Shown here: one piece after another, positions 1 through 8,184 of the stretch
How the letters are laid out: each line of letters opens with the position of its first letter
Position numbering within the stretch: position 1 is the stretch's first letter
Assembly (NCBI GenBank): GCA_937775205.1
Contig: CALKBX010000018.1
Location: 1-64,000, forward strand
Origin: an uncultured Verrucomicrobiae bacterium
GTDB lineage: Bacteria; Verrucomicrobiota; Verrucomicrobiia; Limisphaerales; UBA1100
Direction of reading: 5' to 3'
Length of the DNA: 64,000 nt
The notes under the pieces: model-generated
The model's input: the letters and a program-made list of their open reading frames with translations, nothing else
What the model was told of the DNA's origin: nothing
The model's database searches: none
Translations under genes and position numbers: made by a program

Positions 1-1083
1 TTTCCCAATCTCGGGCGGAAGCGTGGTGAGTTGGTTGCCTTCGAGATACAACCACGTCAGGTTCGCGAGCTGTCCAATCTCAGGCGGGAGCGTGGTGAAT
101 TGGTTTTCTCCGAGCCCCAGATAAACTAGCTTCGTGAGTTTCCCAATCTCGGATGGGAGCGTGGTGAATTTGACGCCATGGAGGGACAACCCCGTCAGCT
201 TGGTGAGCTGTCCAATCTCGGGCGGGAGCGTGGTGAGTTGGTTACCTTCGAGATACAACCACAGCAGGTTCGTGAGCTGTCCAATCTCAGGCGGGAGCGT
301 GGTGAATGGGTTTTCTCCGAGCCCCAGATGCGTCAGCTTCGTGAGTTTCCCAATCTCCGGTGGAAGCGTGGTGAATTGGTTGTCGTGGAGAGACAACCCG
401 GTCAGGTTCGTGAGCTGTGCAATCTCGGGCGGGAGCGTCGGAAGTTGGTTGTCCCAAAGACTCAAATTCGTCAGTTTCGTGAGCTGTCCGATCTCGGGGG
501 GGAGCTTCGTGAGTTGGTTATCCCAGAGCCTCAAATGCGTCAGGTTCGTGAGTTTCCCAATCCCGGGCGGGAGCGTCGAGAGATCGTTCCCATTGAAGCT
601 CAACTGCGTTAGCGTTGTGAGTTGCCCAATCTCGGGCGGGATCGTGGTGAGTTGGTTTTCTCCGAGGTCCAGATGCTCCAGCTTCGTGAGCTTCGCAATT
701 TCGGGCGGGAACGTGGTGAATCGGTTACGCTTGAGTCCCAGATACGTCAGCTTCGTGAGCTGACGTATCTCGGGCGGAAGCGTGGTGAATTGGTTGTCAT
801 GGAGGGTCAACCCGGTCAGGTTTGTGAGCTGTCCAATCTCAGGGGGGAGCGTTCGGAGGCCACTGAGGGTCAGTAATTTATTGCCACGCTCAGTGCATTC
901 GCGCATCTTTTTCAGGGCACGTTTGACTTCGGGATCGTCGGCCTTTGCAGCCGCCTCATCGATTTTCGCGAGAACGGCTGTTCGGTCATATTCAACTGGC
1001 TCTTGAGCGGAAAGCAATCCTGCAAAAAATACGGTTAAAATCGCCAGTGGCACGCAGGTGGTCTTATAGATCGGTTTTTGCAT
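1..1083 (-). CDS. secreted leucine-rich-repeat protein, partial (C-terminus off window)
   Basis: The reverse strand is open from an ATG at 1083 to the window edge. The first ~25 residues form a signal peptide (MQKPIYK..., hydrophobic ILTVFFAGLL, then SAQE). A charged linker of ~45 residues follows, with a TLSGLRTLP entry, then at least 12 complete 23-residue LRRs of the consensus TTLPPEIGQLTNLTxLxLxxNQ and a thirteenth cut by the edge. At DNA level this is a 69-base tandem repeat. Bacterial LRRs of this class form solenoids for protein binding; no partner can be inferred. It lies downstream of the DUF1552-DUF1592 pair on the same strand. No clear Shine-Dalgarno is seen. The class is certain; the function is unknown. 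Confidence 0.85.
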   Translation of the reverse strand, partial: MQKPIYKTTCVPLAILTVFFAGLLSAQEPVEYDRTAVLAKIDEAAAKADDPEVKRALKKMRECTERGNKLLTLSGLRTLPPEIGQLTNLTGLTLHDNQFTTLPPEIRQLTKLTYLGLKRNRFTTFPPEIAKLTKLEHLDLGENQLTTIPPEIGQLTTLTQLSFNGNDLSTLPPGIGKLTNLTHLRLWDNQLTKLPPEIGQLTKLTNLSLWDNQLPTLPPEIAQLTNLTGLSLHDNQFTTLPPEIGKLTKLTHLGLGENPFTTLPPEIGQLTNLLWLYLEGNQLTTLPPEIGQLTKLTGLSLHGVKFTTLPSEIGKLTKLVYLGLGENQFTTLPPEIGQLANLTWLYLEGNQLTTLPPEIGK

Positions 1084-1106
1084 TGTTTCGTTTGTTGTTT
1101 CTAAGA

Positions 1107-1208
1107 CTACGCTACCGGCACCAAGGCTACCTGCGCAGCGGTTAGGAGGATTGCTGTTAGCAGGACAGCCGAAAACGGTTTCAATCTCGGAATACGCGGG
1201 TGAGTCAT
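1107..1208 (-). CDS. 33-residue signal-peptide-like ORF, possible gene remnant
   Basis: An ATG at 1208 is preceded by GGA at SD distance and opens a 33-codon frame. It encodes a basic start, a hydrophobic core (SAVLLTAILLTAA) and ends VALVPVA-stop, 23 bases before the LRR start. The DNA from GCAAAGGAACC onward aligns with the start of the FGE-like gene at 12.3 kb (FLLTATILTV...FVPVA) and more weakly with the lipoprotein gene at 9.7 kb. I infer the 5' module of a related gene whose body is lost; translation is unproven. Confidence 0.4.
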   Translation of the reverse strand: MTHPRIPRLKPFSAVLLTAILLTAAQVALVPVA

Positions 1209-1245
1209 GACTGGTTCCTTTGCGATGGATGATGCGGGACTTAAA

Positions 1246-3792
1246 TTATCGTTTTGTGAATGATTCGTCGGCAATGATACTAACCATCAAATCACGCAAC
1301 TTGTAATCATTCTTCCTTGAAGCTGCTAAAAGACGATGAATCATCTCCGAATCGGCATAATGCATTTCTCTTCCCATCGCATACTCAGAAAGCTTTGTGA
1401 GGACGTTCCTGGCAATTTTATCTTGGTCCTCCAGCATCAGCTTCTTTAAGCCTTCTATCCCCGCGATAGGCCGCCCGTCTCGGTGGACGGTAGAGGCGTC
1501 CACCTTCGTCGTGGGTTCAAACTTTCGCGCCGTCTTCTCGGTCTTCTTCGTCTTTCCTTCGGCGGTTACTTCGATCGTTGTCTTGGTTACGACAAATTTC
1601 GAATACTTGTCACGCCATCGCCCCAAAACATCAAAGTTTTCCAAGGCCAGGCCAAAGGGATCCATCTTGTTGTGGCAGGAGGCGCAAATCGGGTTGTTAC
1701 GATGCTCATTGATCGTGTCTTTGATGGTGAATGTTTCCGTAGGCGCGTTCAGGGCTTCTACTTTAAGATTGGCAGGAAGTTTCAACTCCAGACCATAGAT
1801 ACTTTGAGCCACCCAGGCACCCCGATAGAACGGGTTGGTGAATTCGCCATTGGTGTTCATCATCAAAATGCCCGCCTGCGTCAGTAGGCCACCACGCAGC
1901 GACTCTTTATCAAGCATGACTTTCCGAAAGGCCCTTTGCCGCCGCGAATGTCTGTCACGCTCTTTTAGATCAGATCCCTTTGGCAATTTCTCTTCTTCAG
2001 GGAGTTCCAATTTATAAATGTCATTCAACGGTCTGTTGATCACAACAAAATCAGAATCAATGAAATTCAAAAGACTTAAATTCTCATTCAAGATCACCTT
2101 AAAAAACTCTATGCTTTCCTGCATCATGAAGGGTTTCAGTCGTGCAAGTTTTTCACCGTGACCGTCCCTAAACGTATGCGCGAGGATCTCAGCCTGCGGA
2201 TTAACGACGTCTATTTTATGAAGCTCAAGCCACTGCTCTGTAAAATCAGCAACAAAACGCCGAGCTTTAGGGTCTTGCAGCATCCTTAAGGCTTCCGCGG
2301 AACGAACGCTTGCATCCTTCAACTTCCCTTCGGAAGCCAACTTGATCAAACGGTCGTCGGGAAGTGAATTCCACAGAAAGTAAGACAACCTGGACGCAAT
2401 CGCATAATCATCGAGATTGAGAGAATCACCTTCGTACTTATACAAAAATTTGGGTGAGCAGAGCATCATCGTCAAGGCCGACTGCACGGCATCGAGGACG
2501 TTTTCATCCGTTTCATATCTCTTTTTTGCCACATCGAAAAATCGCGTCAACTCGCTGTCACTCACCGGTCGGCGAAAGAGTTTAACGGCCAGCTTTCTGA
2601 TGAATTGTTGATATTGCTTATGGGGGTCGTGGTCCTTCAGGTCTTCATAGTAGGTGTTGTAAAACTCGTTTTTTGGAGGCCAACTGTCATAATAGGGACC
2701 GGTCACGTCAGCCGAAATGAAGTGCAATAACGCTTTTGGCAGTCTGGAGAACGCCTTGTCTACCGGCAGCGGGGGTATCGGCTTGAGTTTACTGAGATCC
2801 TTGGGCAATGGATAAAAATAATTGTAACTATAAAGAACAGCATTCTGTCCTGGCTCCAAATAGATCCGCACTTTGTCGCTTAATAAAAAATCCTGGGTGC
2901 TGAGTGCTTTTTTACTGAGCTTAGGGTCTATATTGGTTGTGATTCTCAAGCGTTCATTTTCTTTACCCAGGTCAACCTTGAAATATAAATCACGTTCCTT
3001 AAGAAAAGCGCCGCCAACGGTTGGATCAATAAACGTAAAATGTCCATTGACCTTCACATCGTAATGGCCTGGCACTGTGTCACCATATTTGAATCCAAGC
3101 CCAGCGGATGCATCATTGTAACGATACCCTTCGGTCGTCATACCGTCATTGGTCCGTTCATAGGGCGCAACCCCATCGCTACCTAATCTGCGCCCTAGAC
3201 CATTATCATAACTATGATGGGTTGTAGAAGTCCCGGGCATGCCTCCCACGACCTTCTCAGCTATTCCAGAGCCAACTCGGAAATAGCTATCCATAGCAAA
3301 GGGTGACATCACAAGTTTATCGCCTTCATTGTCAAAGCCATCCCTGGTGTTGTCGACAGGCAAGTGGTTTTTGACTTCTAACTTGGTAAAAAAAGCATCG
3401 TTGATCGTGTTCTCATATTCCGCGCGATTCAAACGCGTGAGTACACCGGGCAACTTTGATTGGATTGAGAAATACTGTTTGGCCAAGAGTTTTTCAAAGG
3501 CTGCCAACTCCTTCGCCGAGGGTTGGTTCTTGGCTTTCTTGGGCGGCATTTCCTTTTCTTTTAAAACCGTCAAGAGCTCATTGAGTAGTTCGTGATTGGC
3601 CCAATCCTTGCCATTGAACATTTCAAAATTATGATCACCCTTGCTCTTTTCATTGCCATGACAGCTAATGCAATGGGCGGTTAAGAAAGCTTTGCTTTGG
3701 TCGAGCTCCGCAAGGTGTTTTTCAGCACCAACCGAAGTAGCGCTCCCTAGAGCCACGACCACTAGAAATGCGAGGGGGGTATGGGATCTCAT
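1246..3792 (-). CDS. DUF1592/DUF1588/DUF1585 family cytochrome-c-like protein (848 aa)
   Basis: A secreted protein with a signal peptide of about 23 residues. A heme c type motif CISCH lies at residues 41-45, inside the region typical of planctomycete cytochrome proteins. The long middle part matches the DUF1587/DUF1592/DUF1595 organisation. Near the C-terminus is the hallmark CASCHNKMDPFGLALENFD of DUF1588, a second CxxCH, followed by a DUF1585-like end (VRDLMVSIIADESF-type). Family members are abundant in Planctomycetes and Verrucomicrobiota, normally paired with DUF1552 proteins, and their biochemical role is not established; a periplasmic redox role is an inference from the CxxCH motifs. 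It starts 45 bases after the DUF1552 gene, so the two are likely co-transcribed. Confidence 0.9.
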   Translation of the reverse strand: MRSHTPLAFLVVVALGSATSVGAEKHLAELDQSKAFLTAHCISCHGNEKSKGDHNFEMFNGKDWANHELLNELLTVLKEKEMPPKKAKNQPSAKELAAFEKLLAKQYFSIQSKLPGVLTRLNRAEYENTINDAFFTKLEVKNHLPVDNTRDGFDNEGDKLVMSPFAMDSYFRVGSGIAEKVVGGMPGTSTTHHSYDNGLGRRLGSDGVAPYERTNDGMTTEGYRYNDASAGLGFKYGDTVPGHYDVKVNGHFTFIDPTVGGAFLKERDLYFKVDLGKENERLRITTNIDPKLSKKALSTQDFLLSDKVRIYLEPGQNAVLYSYNYFYPLPKDLSKLKPIPPLPVDKAFSRLPKALLHFISADVTGPYYDSWPPKNEFYNTYYEDLKDHDPHKQYQQFIRKLAVKLFRRPVSDSELTRFFDVAKKRYETDENVLDAVQSALTMMLCSPKFLYKYEGDSLNLDDYAIASRLSYFLWNSLPDDRLIKLASEGKLKDASVRSAEALRMLQDPKARRFVADFTEQWLELHKIDVVNPQAEILAHTFRDGHGEKLARLKPFMMQESIEFFKVILNENLSLLNFIDSDFVVINRPLNDIYKLELPEEEKLPKGSDLKERDRHSRRQRAFRKVMLDKESLRGGLLTQAGILMMNTNGEFTNPFYRGAWVAQSIYGLELKLPANLKVEALNAPTETFTIKDTINEHRNNPICASCHNKMDPFGLALENFDVLGRWRDKYSKFVVTKTTIEVTAEGKTKKTEKTARKFEPTTKVDASTVHRDGRPIAGIEGLKKLMLEDQDKIARNVLTKLSEYAMGREMHYADSEMIHRLLAASRKNDYKLRDLMVSIIADESFTKR

Positions 3793-3837
3793 GGAGCCAA
3801 TCCTGCTTTCATTACGAAGTGATTGTTCCCGCGTTCT

Positions 3838-5064
3838 TTAGAGCTTGGCGCTTTCGCTACTGGTGGCAAAGCTGTCGATTTCGACACCCAGATGCTGCAA
3901 GGCTGCGAGGTAGACGTTGTTCCGGTTGTCTGTCCCGTTGAACTTAATGTGTTTACCATGCTCAAAGCCACCGCCAGCGACAACCACGGGGTTATTCTTC
4001 ATACCGTGAGGGCCTTCTTCTTTGTTAATACTCAGAGAACTGGTGACCAAACAAACCGTCTGATCCAGTAAGGTTCCGCCCGCTTTTGTCTTAGTCGATT
4101 TGAGCTTCTCCAGGAAACGGGCCGCCTGCATCATATAGCCCTGGTCCGCCTCGATGTTCTTAACAAATCCTTCTTCAGTTTTGACTTGGTGGGAATCGGT
4201 ATGATGACCAAGCCAATTCCATTCCGAATACACGTTGGCCACTCGGGTGACGTCATATTTGTATGCCAGAAAGAGCAAATCCAAATAAGTTGAACGTTGA
4301 TTGAAGTGCGGGCACACCAAGATCTTTTGCGAATACTCACTGAGGCCGTCCGTTTTGAACTTTACGTTTTCAGGGAATGGTACTTCTACGTCTTTTTGAC
4401 TCAACCAGCGTTCAGCTCTTTGGATAGACTTTTCAGATTCACGCAAACTGGAAAAGTACTCATCCAATTTGACCCGGTCTTCCTCAGAAACTTTACGCAT
4501 CATGCTCTTAGCGTCATCTCTACTTGCATCCAGCATCGATTTCTTGAGCGACAGCAATTCGGCCCGTTTTGTCTTGTCGACTTTGCCGAAGATGGTTTGG
4601 AACAAAATCTGCACGTCCGCGATTGGGGAAACGGGCAATCCGCCCTTCCAGGAGATGCCATAGGAATTCCTCTGTTCAACGACCAAATTTCTAATGCGCG
4701 TGTCATTACCGATGTGAGATGCCGCGACCTCGTCAACCGAGTCTTTAATCAACTGAGGATTTGTGTGGTCAGCATATTCAGCAAAAGCGTACATCGTGCT
4801 TTCATGACTTCCGTAGTTTCTTAAATTCGTACAGAGAGTGAAATCATCCTTTAAGCTTTCCAGCGGCTTGAATGTAGAAGAGCTCTGATAGTCATTGCCC
4901 GTCGACGTCGGGAAGTTGTCAGAACACATGCCGTTGCCGATATTCATACAAAACAATCGATTCGCCTTCACAGAATCATCGCCCTTGGCCACTTGCCCGA
5001 AGCTTTCCAAAGCAGGCAACATCAATAAACAACCCGCTGACTTCAAAACATCTCGCCGATTCAT
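3838..5064 (-). CDS. DUF1552 domain-containing secreted protein
   Basis: The protein begins MNRRDVLKSAG with a short hydrophobic stretch and has the DUF1552 pattern throughout (NIGNGMCSDNFP, SHESTMYAFAEYAD, FSSLRESEKSIQRAERWL, GLGHHTDSH-like ...WLGHHTDSHQ, and a C-terminal GGGFEHGKHIKF). An in-frame ATG at 5115 gives 17 extra basic residues. I prefer 5064 because the MNRRDVL-type export signal begins there, but the 5115 ATG lies 9 bases after the conserved promoter motif and could be the real start of a near-leaderless message. It precedes the DUF1592 gene, the reverse of the usual gene order. The family function is unknown; a role with the partner in the periplasm is inferred from conserved pairing. 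Confidence 0.88.
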   Translation of the reverse strand: MNRRDVLKSAGCLLMLPALESFGQVAKGDDSVKANRLFCMNIGNGMCSDNFPTSTGNDYQSSSTFKPLESLKDDFTLCTNLRNYGSHESTMYAFAEYADHTNPQLIKDSVDEVAASHIGNDTRIRNLVVEQRNSYGISWKGGLPVSPIADVQILFQTIFGKVDKTKRAELLSLKKSMLDASRDDAKSMMRKVSEEDRVKLDEYFSSLRESEKSIQRAERWLSQKDVEVPFPENVKFKTDGLSEYSQKILVCPHFNQRSTYLDLLFLAYKYDVTRVANVYSEWNWLGHHTDSHQVKTEEGFVKNIEADQGYMMQAARFLEKLKSTKTKAGGTLLDQTVCLVTSSLSINKEEGPHGMKNNPVVVAGGGFEHGKHIKFNGTDNRNNVYLAALQHLGVEIDSFATSSESAKL

Positions 5065-5123
5065 AGGAGCACCCTTCCGTTTTTGATTCGATTTCAGTTT
5101 TTGATTCAATTTCATACCCTGTC

Positions 5124-5149
5124 ACTCCCAACGTCCGACAATTTGGACA
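5124..5149 (-). promoter_or_regulatory. ECF-type promoter motif, site E
   Basis: Reverse strand: TGTCCAAAT, 16 bases ending GTTGGGAG, then T. The spacing is identical to the four other copies in the window. It sits upstream of the DUF1552-DUF1592 unit and has an AT-rich tract just upstream. This site has the only change in the first block (A for G at position 7). Confidence 0.6.
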
Positions 5150-5225
5150 TACAATTTGCAAAAAAACCAGAGCATTCTATTCCTGCCGACTCAATCAACC
5201 CAAGCTGGGTGTCAAAGCACCAACA

Positions 5226-5732
5226 TCAGCGAACTCGCTTACGCCGGACGAGATATGGTAGGAGAAAGAGGTAGAAACCAGTGATCACCAACATGGCGAG
5301 CACGATGCCAGCGGGTAGGAATACCCAAAGCTTGAAATGATCGTTGAAGTAGGACCCGTCATGAATGCTCTCGATCAGATCTGAGCGGCGGACGGCCACC
5401 TGCAGGATCTCGGCCGTCTCGGTGTCGATCTGGACCTCATAGCGGTTCTTGCACCGCACCTTGACCACGCCATCGCCGGGCCTTACGTCTAGCCGGTCAA
5501 CATCTTCCCAAGACCCAATCTCTGCCTCGGGGACAGTCCTCGCTACCTCGAGAATACGCTCAAAGCCGATTGAGGGCTCCGTCCCGACACCGCGCTGGCT
5601 CGGCGGCTGGACGTAGGGTGATACTTTCTTCAATTGCAGGACAATGCCGGAGAAGATGATGATCGTGATCGGCACCAGGGCAATGATGGATCCCCACCGA
5701 TGCCACACGCGGCTTAGCTTGGAGAGCTTCAT
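5226..5732 (-). CDS. PepSY-associated two-TM membrane protein
   Basis: 168 residues. The N-terminal HRWGSIIALVPITIIIFSG is the first membrane span of PepSY_TM-type proteins (H-x-W-x-G start). A ~90-residue extracytoplasmic part follows, in which RYEVQIDTETAEILQV resembles a PepSY strand-turn. The second span is VFLPAGIVLAMLVITGFYLFLLP, followed by a basic cytoplasmic tail. It starts 7 bases after the BNR propeller gene and is probably co-expressed with it. Related proteins are linked to iron uptake and reductase systems, but no such partner is here, so no substrate is proposed. Confidence 0.75.
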   Translation of the reverse strand: MKLSKLSRVWHRWGSIIALVPITIIIFSGIVLQLKKVSPYVQPPSQRGVGTEPSIGFERILEVARTVPEAEIGSWEDVDRLDVRPGDGVVKVRCKNRYEVQIDTETAEILQVAVRRSDLIESIHDGSYFNDHFKLWVFLPAGIVLAMLVITGFYLFLLPYLVRRKRVR

Positions 5733-5739
5733 GTGAGGG

Positions 5740-8007
5740 CTACTTCGCCATCTCCTGCTTCATCTTCTGAATCTCCTTTGCATGGAGAACAAAAACGCTT
5801 CGGCCATGAGTGCCTGCTACAAGGTCGCCGGTCCCCGCATGGACTGCAAGATCATGCACCGCGCAGGTCGGCAGCGTCTTGCAGAGCGAGTGCCAGGTCT
5901 TCCCCTTGTCAATGGAACAATAGGCACCCAGCTCGGTACCGACATACAGAGTGTCCTTATCGGTCGGGTCTTCGCGTATCACGTTGATTGATTCTGAGGG
6001 CATGTTGTTGACGATTGACTTCCATGTCTCACCGAAGTCGGTCGACATATACAGATATGCCTCAAAATCGTCCTCACGGTATCCCGTCAGCGAAACAAAC
6101 ACCGTACCCTCATCATACTTCGATGCGACAACGCGACTGACCCATCTGTCCGGCAGGCCTTTGTTGATCTTTGTCCAAGTAGCGCCGTCGTCCCTCGTCA
6201 CATGCACTTGTCCGTCATCCGTGCCGGCGTAGAGCAAGCCCTTCTTCAGTGCGGATTCGGAGATGTCGGTGATTGTTCCGAAGGGAACATCTCCCTGCCT
6301 GTCCGGACCCGGATTGGTTGACAAGTCGGGGCTGATGCAGGTCCACTGATCGCCCCTGTTCTCGCTCTTGAATACGTAGTTGGCACCGGCGTAGAGCGTC
6401 TTGGAGTCGTAATGCGAGAGGATGAATGGAGTCATCCAGTTGAATCGTAGTTTCTTCCCCTCCGGCGCCGGGCCGGGTCGGATGCCACGACCCTTACCTG
6501 TCTTTAGATTTTTTCGCGCCATCGATCCAAACATTCCCTCAAGATACATCGTATCGAGATCGTTTGGGTCGATCAATGTCACGAAGTTGTCGCCGCCGTG
6601 GTCCCATTGCCAGTGCTCCTCGCCGAGGACCATCGGCTTCGCCTCACCTCCAAGTATGCCGTTATCCTGGGTGCCGCCCCATATCTTGTACGGCTCACGT
6701 GCGTCCACCGAGATGGCGTAGAACTCGGCGATGGGGAGCGTGTTGACGTGGAGCCAGGTCTTGGCCCGATCGTGCGAGATATAGAGCCCGCCATCGGTAG
6801 CCAGCATGAGTCGATCGGAATCGTCGGGATCGATGAACAAGTCGTGATTGTCGCAATGGGGAGTGGCGCGCCGGGCTTTGTAGGAAAGCATGGGAACGGT
6901 GCGCTCGGAGATAATGCTCTGGGTCTTCCCTGCGTCGGGAGAATAGAGAAGGTTGAAACCCACGATGAAAATCTCGTCTTCGTCGTCCGGCATGACCCTG
7001 ATGAGGCAGAAATCATAACCGATCCCAGTCTTCACATTGCCCTCATGGGTTTTGCGCCAGCTCTCGCCCCTGTTGTCGGAACGATAGACTTCGCCCCCAA
7101 TGCCACGGTGGTCGCAGATGAGGTAAAGAACCTTCGGATTGGAGGGCGCGATGGTGATGCCCATTCTGCCAACCTTCTCACCGGTGGGAAGCCCCTTGGT
7201 CAAAAGCTTCCACGTCTCGCCCGCATCGGTCGACTTGTAGATTCCGCTGCCGGGACCGGCGACGACATTATTCCAAGCCTTCCTGTCACGCTCCCAGGCA
7301 ACGGCATACAGGGTCTTGTTGTCGGACGGGTCCATGGCGACTTCCACGATGCCGATCTTCTCGGAGATATAGAGGATCTTCTTCCATGTCTTGCCACCGT
7401 CGGTGGTCTTGAAGACGCCGCGCTGCTTGTTGTAGGTATACTGGTGGCCGAGGGCAGCGACATACACGACGTCATTATTCTCTGGGTCGATGATGACGCG
7501 GCCGATGTGGTGCGTGTCGTTGAGCCCCATGTTCTGCCATGCGCCCCCCGCGTCGGTAGACTTGAATACGCCCGTCCCGGCAATAGAACTGCGCGCCATG
7601 TGAGGTTCGCCGGTGCCGACCCAGACCAGGTTCGGATCCTTGTCGGATACCGTGACGACCGAGATCGAGGAAGTCGACTCGCTCTCAAAGATCGGTTTCC
7701 AAGTCGTGCCGTTGTTGACGGACTTCCAGAGGTTGCCGGAGCCGGAGCCGCAGTAGAGGGTCGACTTCCGCTTTTTGACCGACCAAATGCTCTCGATCTT
7801 GCCGCCCTGGATCCTGGGACCAACAGCCGTCCACTCGACATCCTTGAATATCGACTCCTCTCTTAGTTTCACATGCTGCTCCCACGACTTCATGCGCACT
7901 TCGGGCGGCGTGGCCGGACCGACCTCCACTTCAGCCGAGAGGCATAGTGGCGCGATCATTGAAACCATGAACAGGTAGTTACTGAAGGTGCAGGTTATAT
8001 TGGTCAT
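5740..8007 (-). CDS. secreted BNR/Asp-box beta-propeller (sortilin/VPS10-like) protein, 755 aa
   Basis: A signal peptide covers the first ~25 residues (hydrophobic stretch to CLSAEV). The body is a series of Asp-box repeats, S/T-x-D-x-G-x-T/S-W: examples are VNNGTTW, TDAGGAW, TDGGKTW, TDAGETW, DNRGESW, TRDDGATW, STDFGETW and SIDKGKTW, at least ten in all. Each is near a blade strand such as DPSDNKTLYAVAW. This is the two-propeller layout of VPS10/sortilin-type and GH74-like glycosidase proteins. Acid catalytic residues cannot be assigned by eye. It is followed closely by a PepSY protein. No copy of the conserved promoter was found upstream. Confidence 0.85.
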   Translation of the reverse strand: MTNITCTFSNYLFMVSMIAPLCLSAEVEVGPATPPEVRMKSWEQHVKLREESIFKDVEWTAVGPRIQGGKIESIWSVKKRKSTLYCGSGSGNLWKSVNNGTTWKPIFESESTSSISVVTVSDKDPNLVWVGTGEPHMARSSIAGTGVFKSTDAGGAWQNMGLNDTHHIGRVIIDPENNDVVYVAALGHQYTYNKQRGVFKTTDGGKTWKKILYISEKIGIVEVAMDPSDNKTLYAVAWERDRKAWNNVVAGPGSGIYKSTDAGETWKLLTKGLPTGEKVGRMGITIAPSNPKVLYLICDHRGIGGEVYRSDNRGESWRKTHEGNVKTGIGYDFCLIRVMPDDEDEIFIVGFNLLYSPDAGKTQSIISERTVPMLSYKARRATPHCDNHDLFIDPDDSDRLMLATDGGLYISHDRAKTWLHVNTLPIAEFYAISVDAREPYKIWGGTQDNGILGGEAKPMVLGEEHWQWDHGGDNFVTLIDPNDLDTMYLEGMFGSMARKNLKTGKGRGIRPGPAPEGKKLRFNWMTPFILSHYDSKTLYAGANYVFKSENRGDQWTCISPDLSTNPGPDRQGDVPFGTITDISESALKKGLLYAGTDDGQVHVTRDDGATWTKINKGLPDRWVSRVVASKYDEGTVFVSLTGYREDDFEAYLYMSTDFGETWKSIVNNMPSESINVIREDPTDKDTLYVGTELGAYCSIDKGKTWHSLCKTLPTCAVHDLAVHAGTGDLVAGTHGRSVFVLHAKEIQKMKQEMAK

Positions 8008-8184
8008 AAGGCTGAAGGCATACTAACGGTTTGGTAAGGGGTAGGCAACTGAGTCGGTGATAAGTGTTTCAGGGGAGGTTGATCTATTTCCTAGCTGTGT
8101 AGATAGAATTCATTTTCCATGAGTTGATTGATTGCTAGGTACAGGGGGACAGGCCCCTCGTATTATTATACAGTGAACTTGAAA
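8008..8184. other. intergenic, 177 bases, no gene
   Basis: This is AT-rich sequence between the propeller gene start and the end of the lipoprotein gene. It contains a short imperfect GGGG/CCCC hairpin near 8143-8158 without a T-tract. I see no ORF, tRNA or conserved promoter. Confidence 0.5.

Noticed and set aside
134-876. Long plus-strand frames of 209, 144 and 84 codons in the LRR region.
   Set aside because: They are antisense shadows of the 69-base LRR repeat.
8143-8158. GGGG/CCCC hairpin after the GH32-like lipoprotein gene.
   Set aside because: Five base pairs only and no T-tract; not enough to call a terminator.
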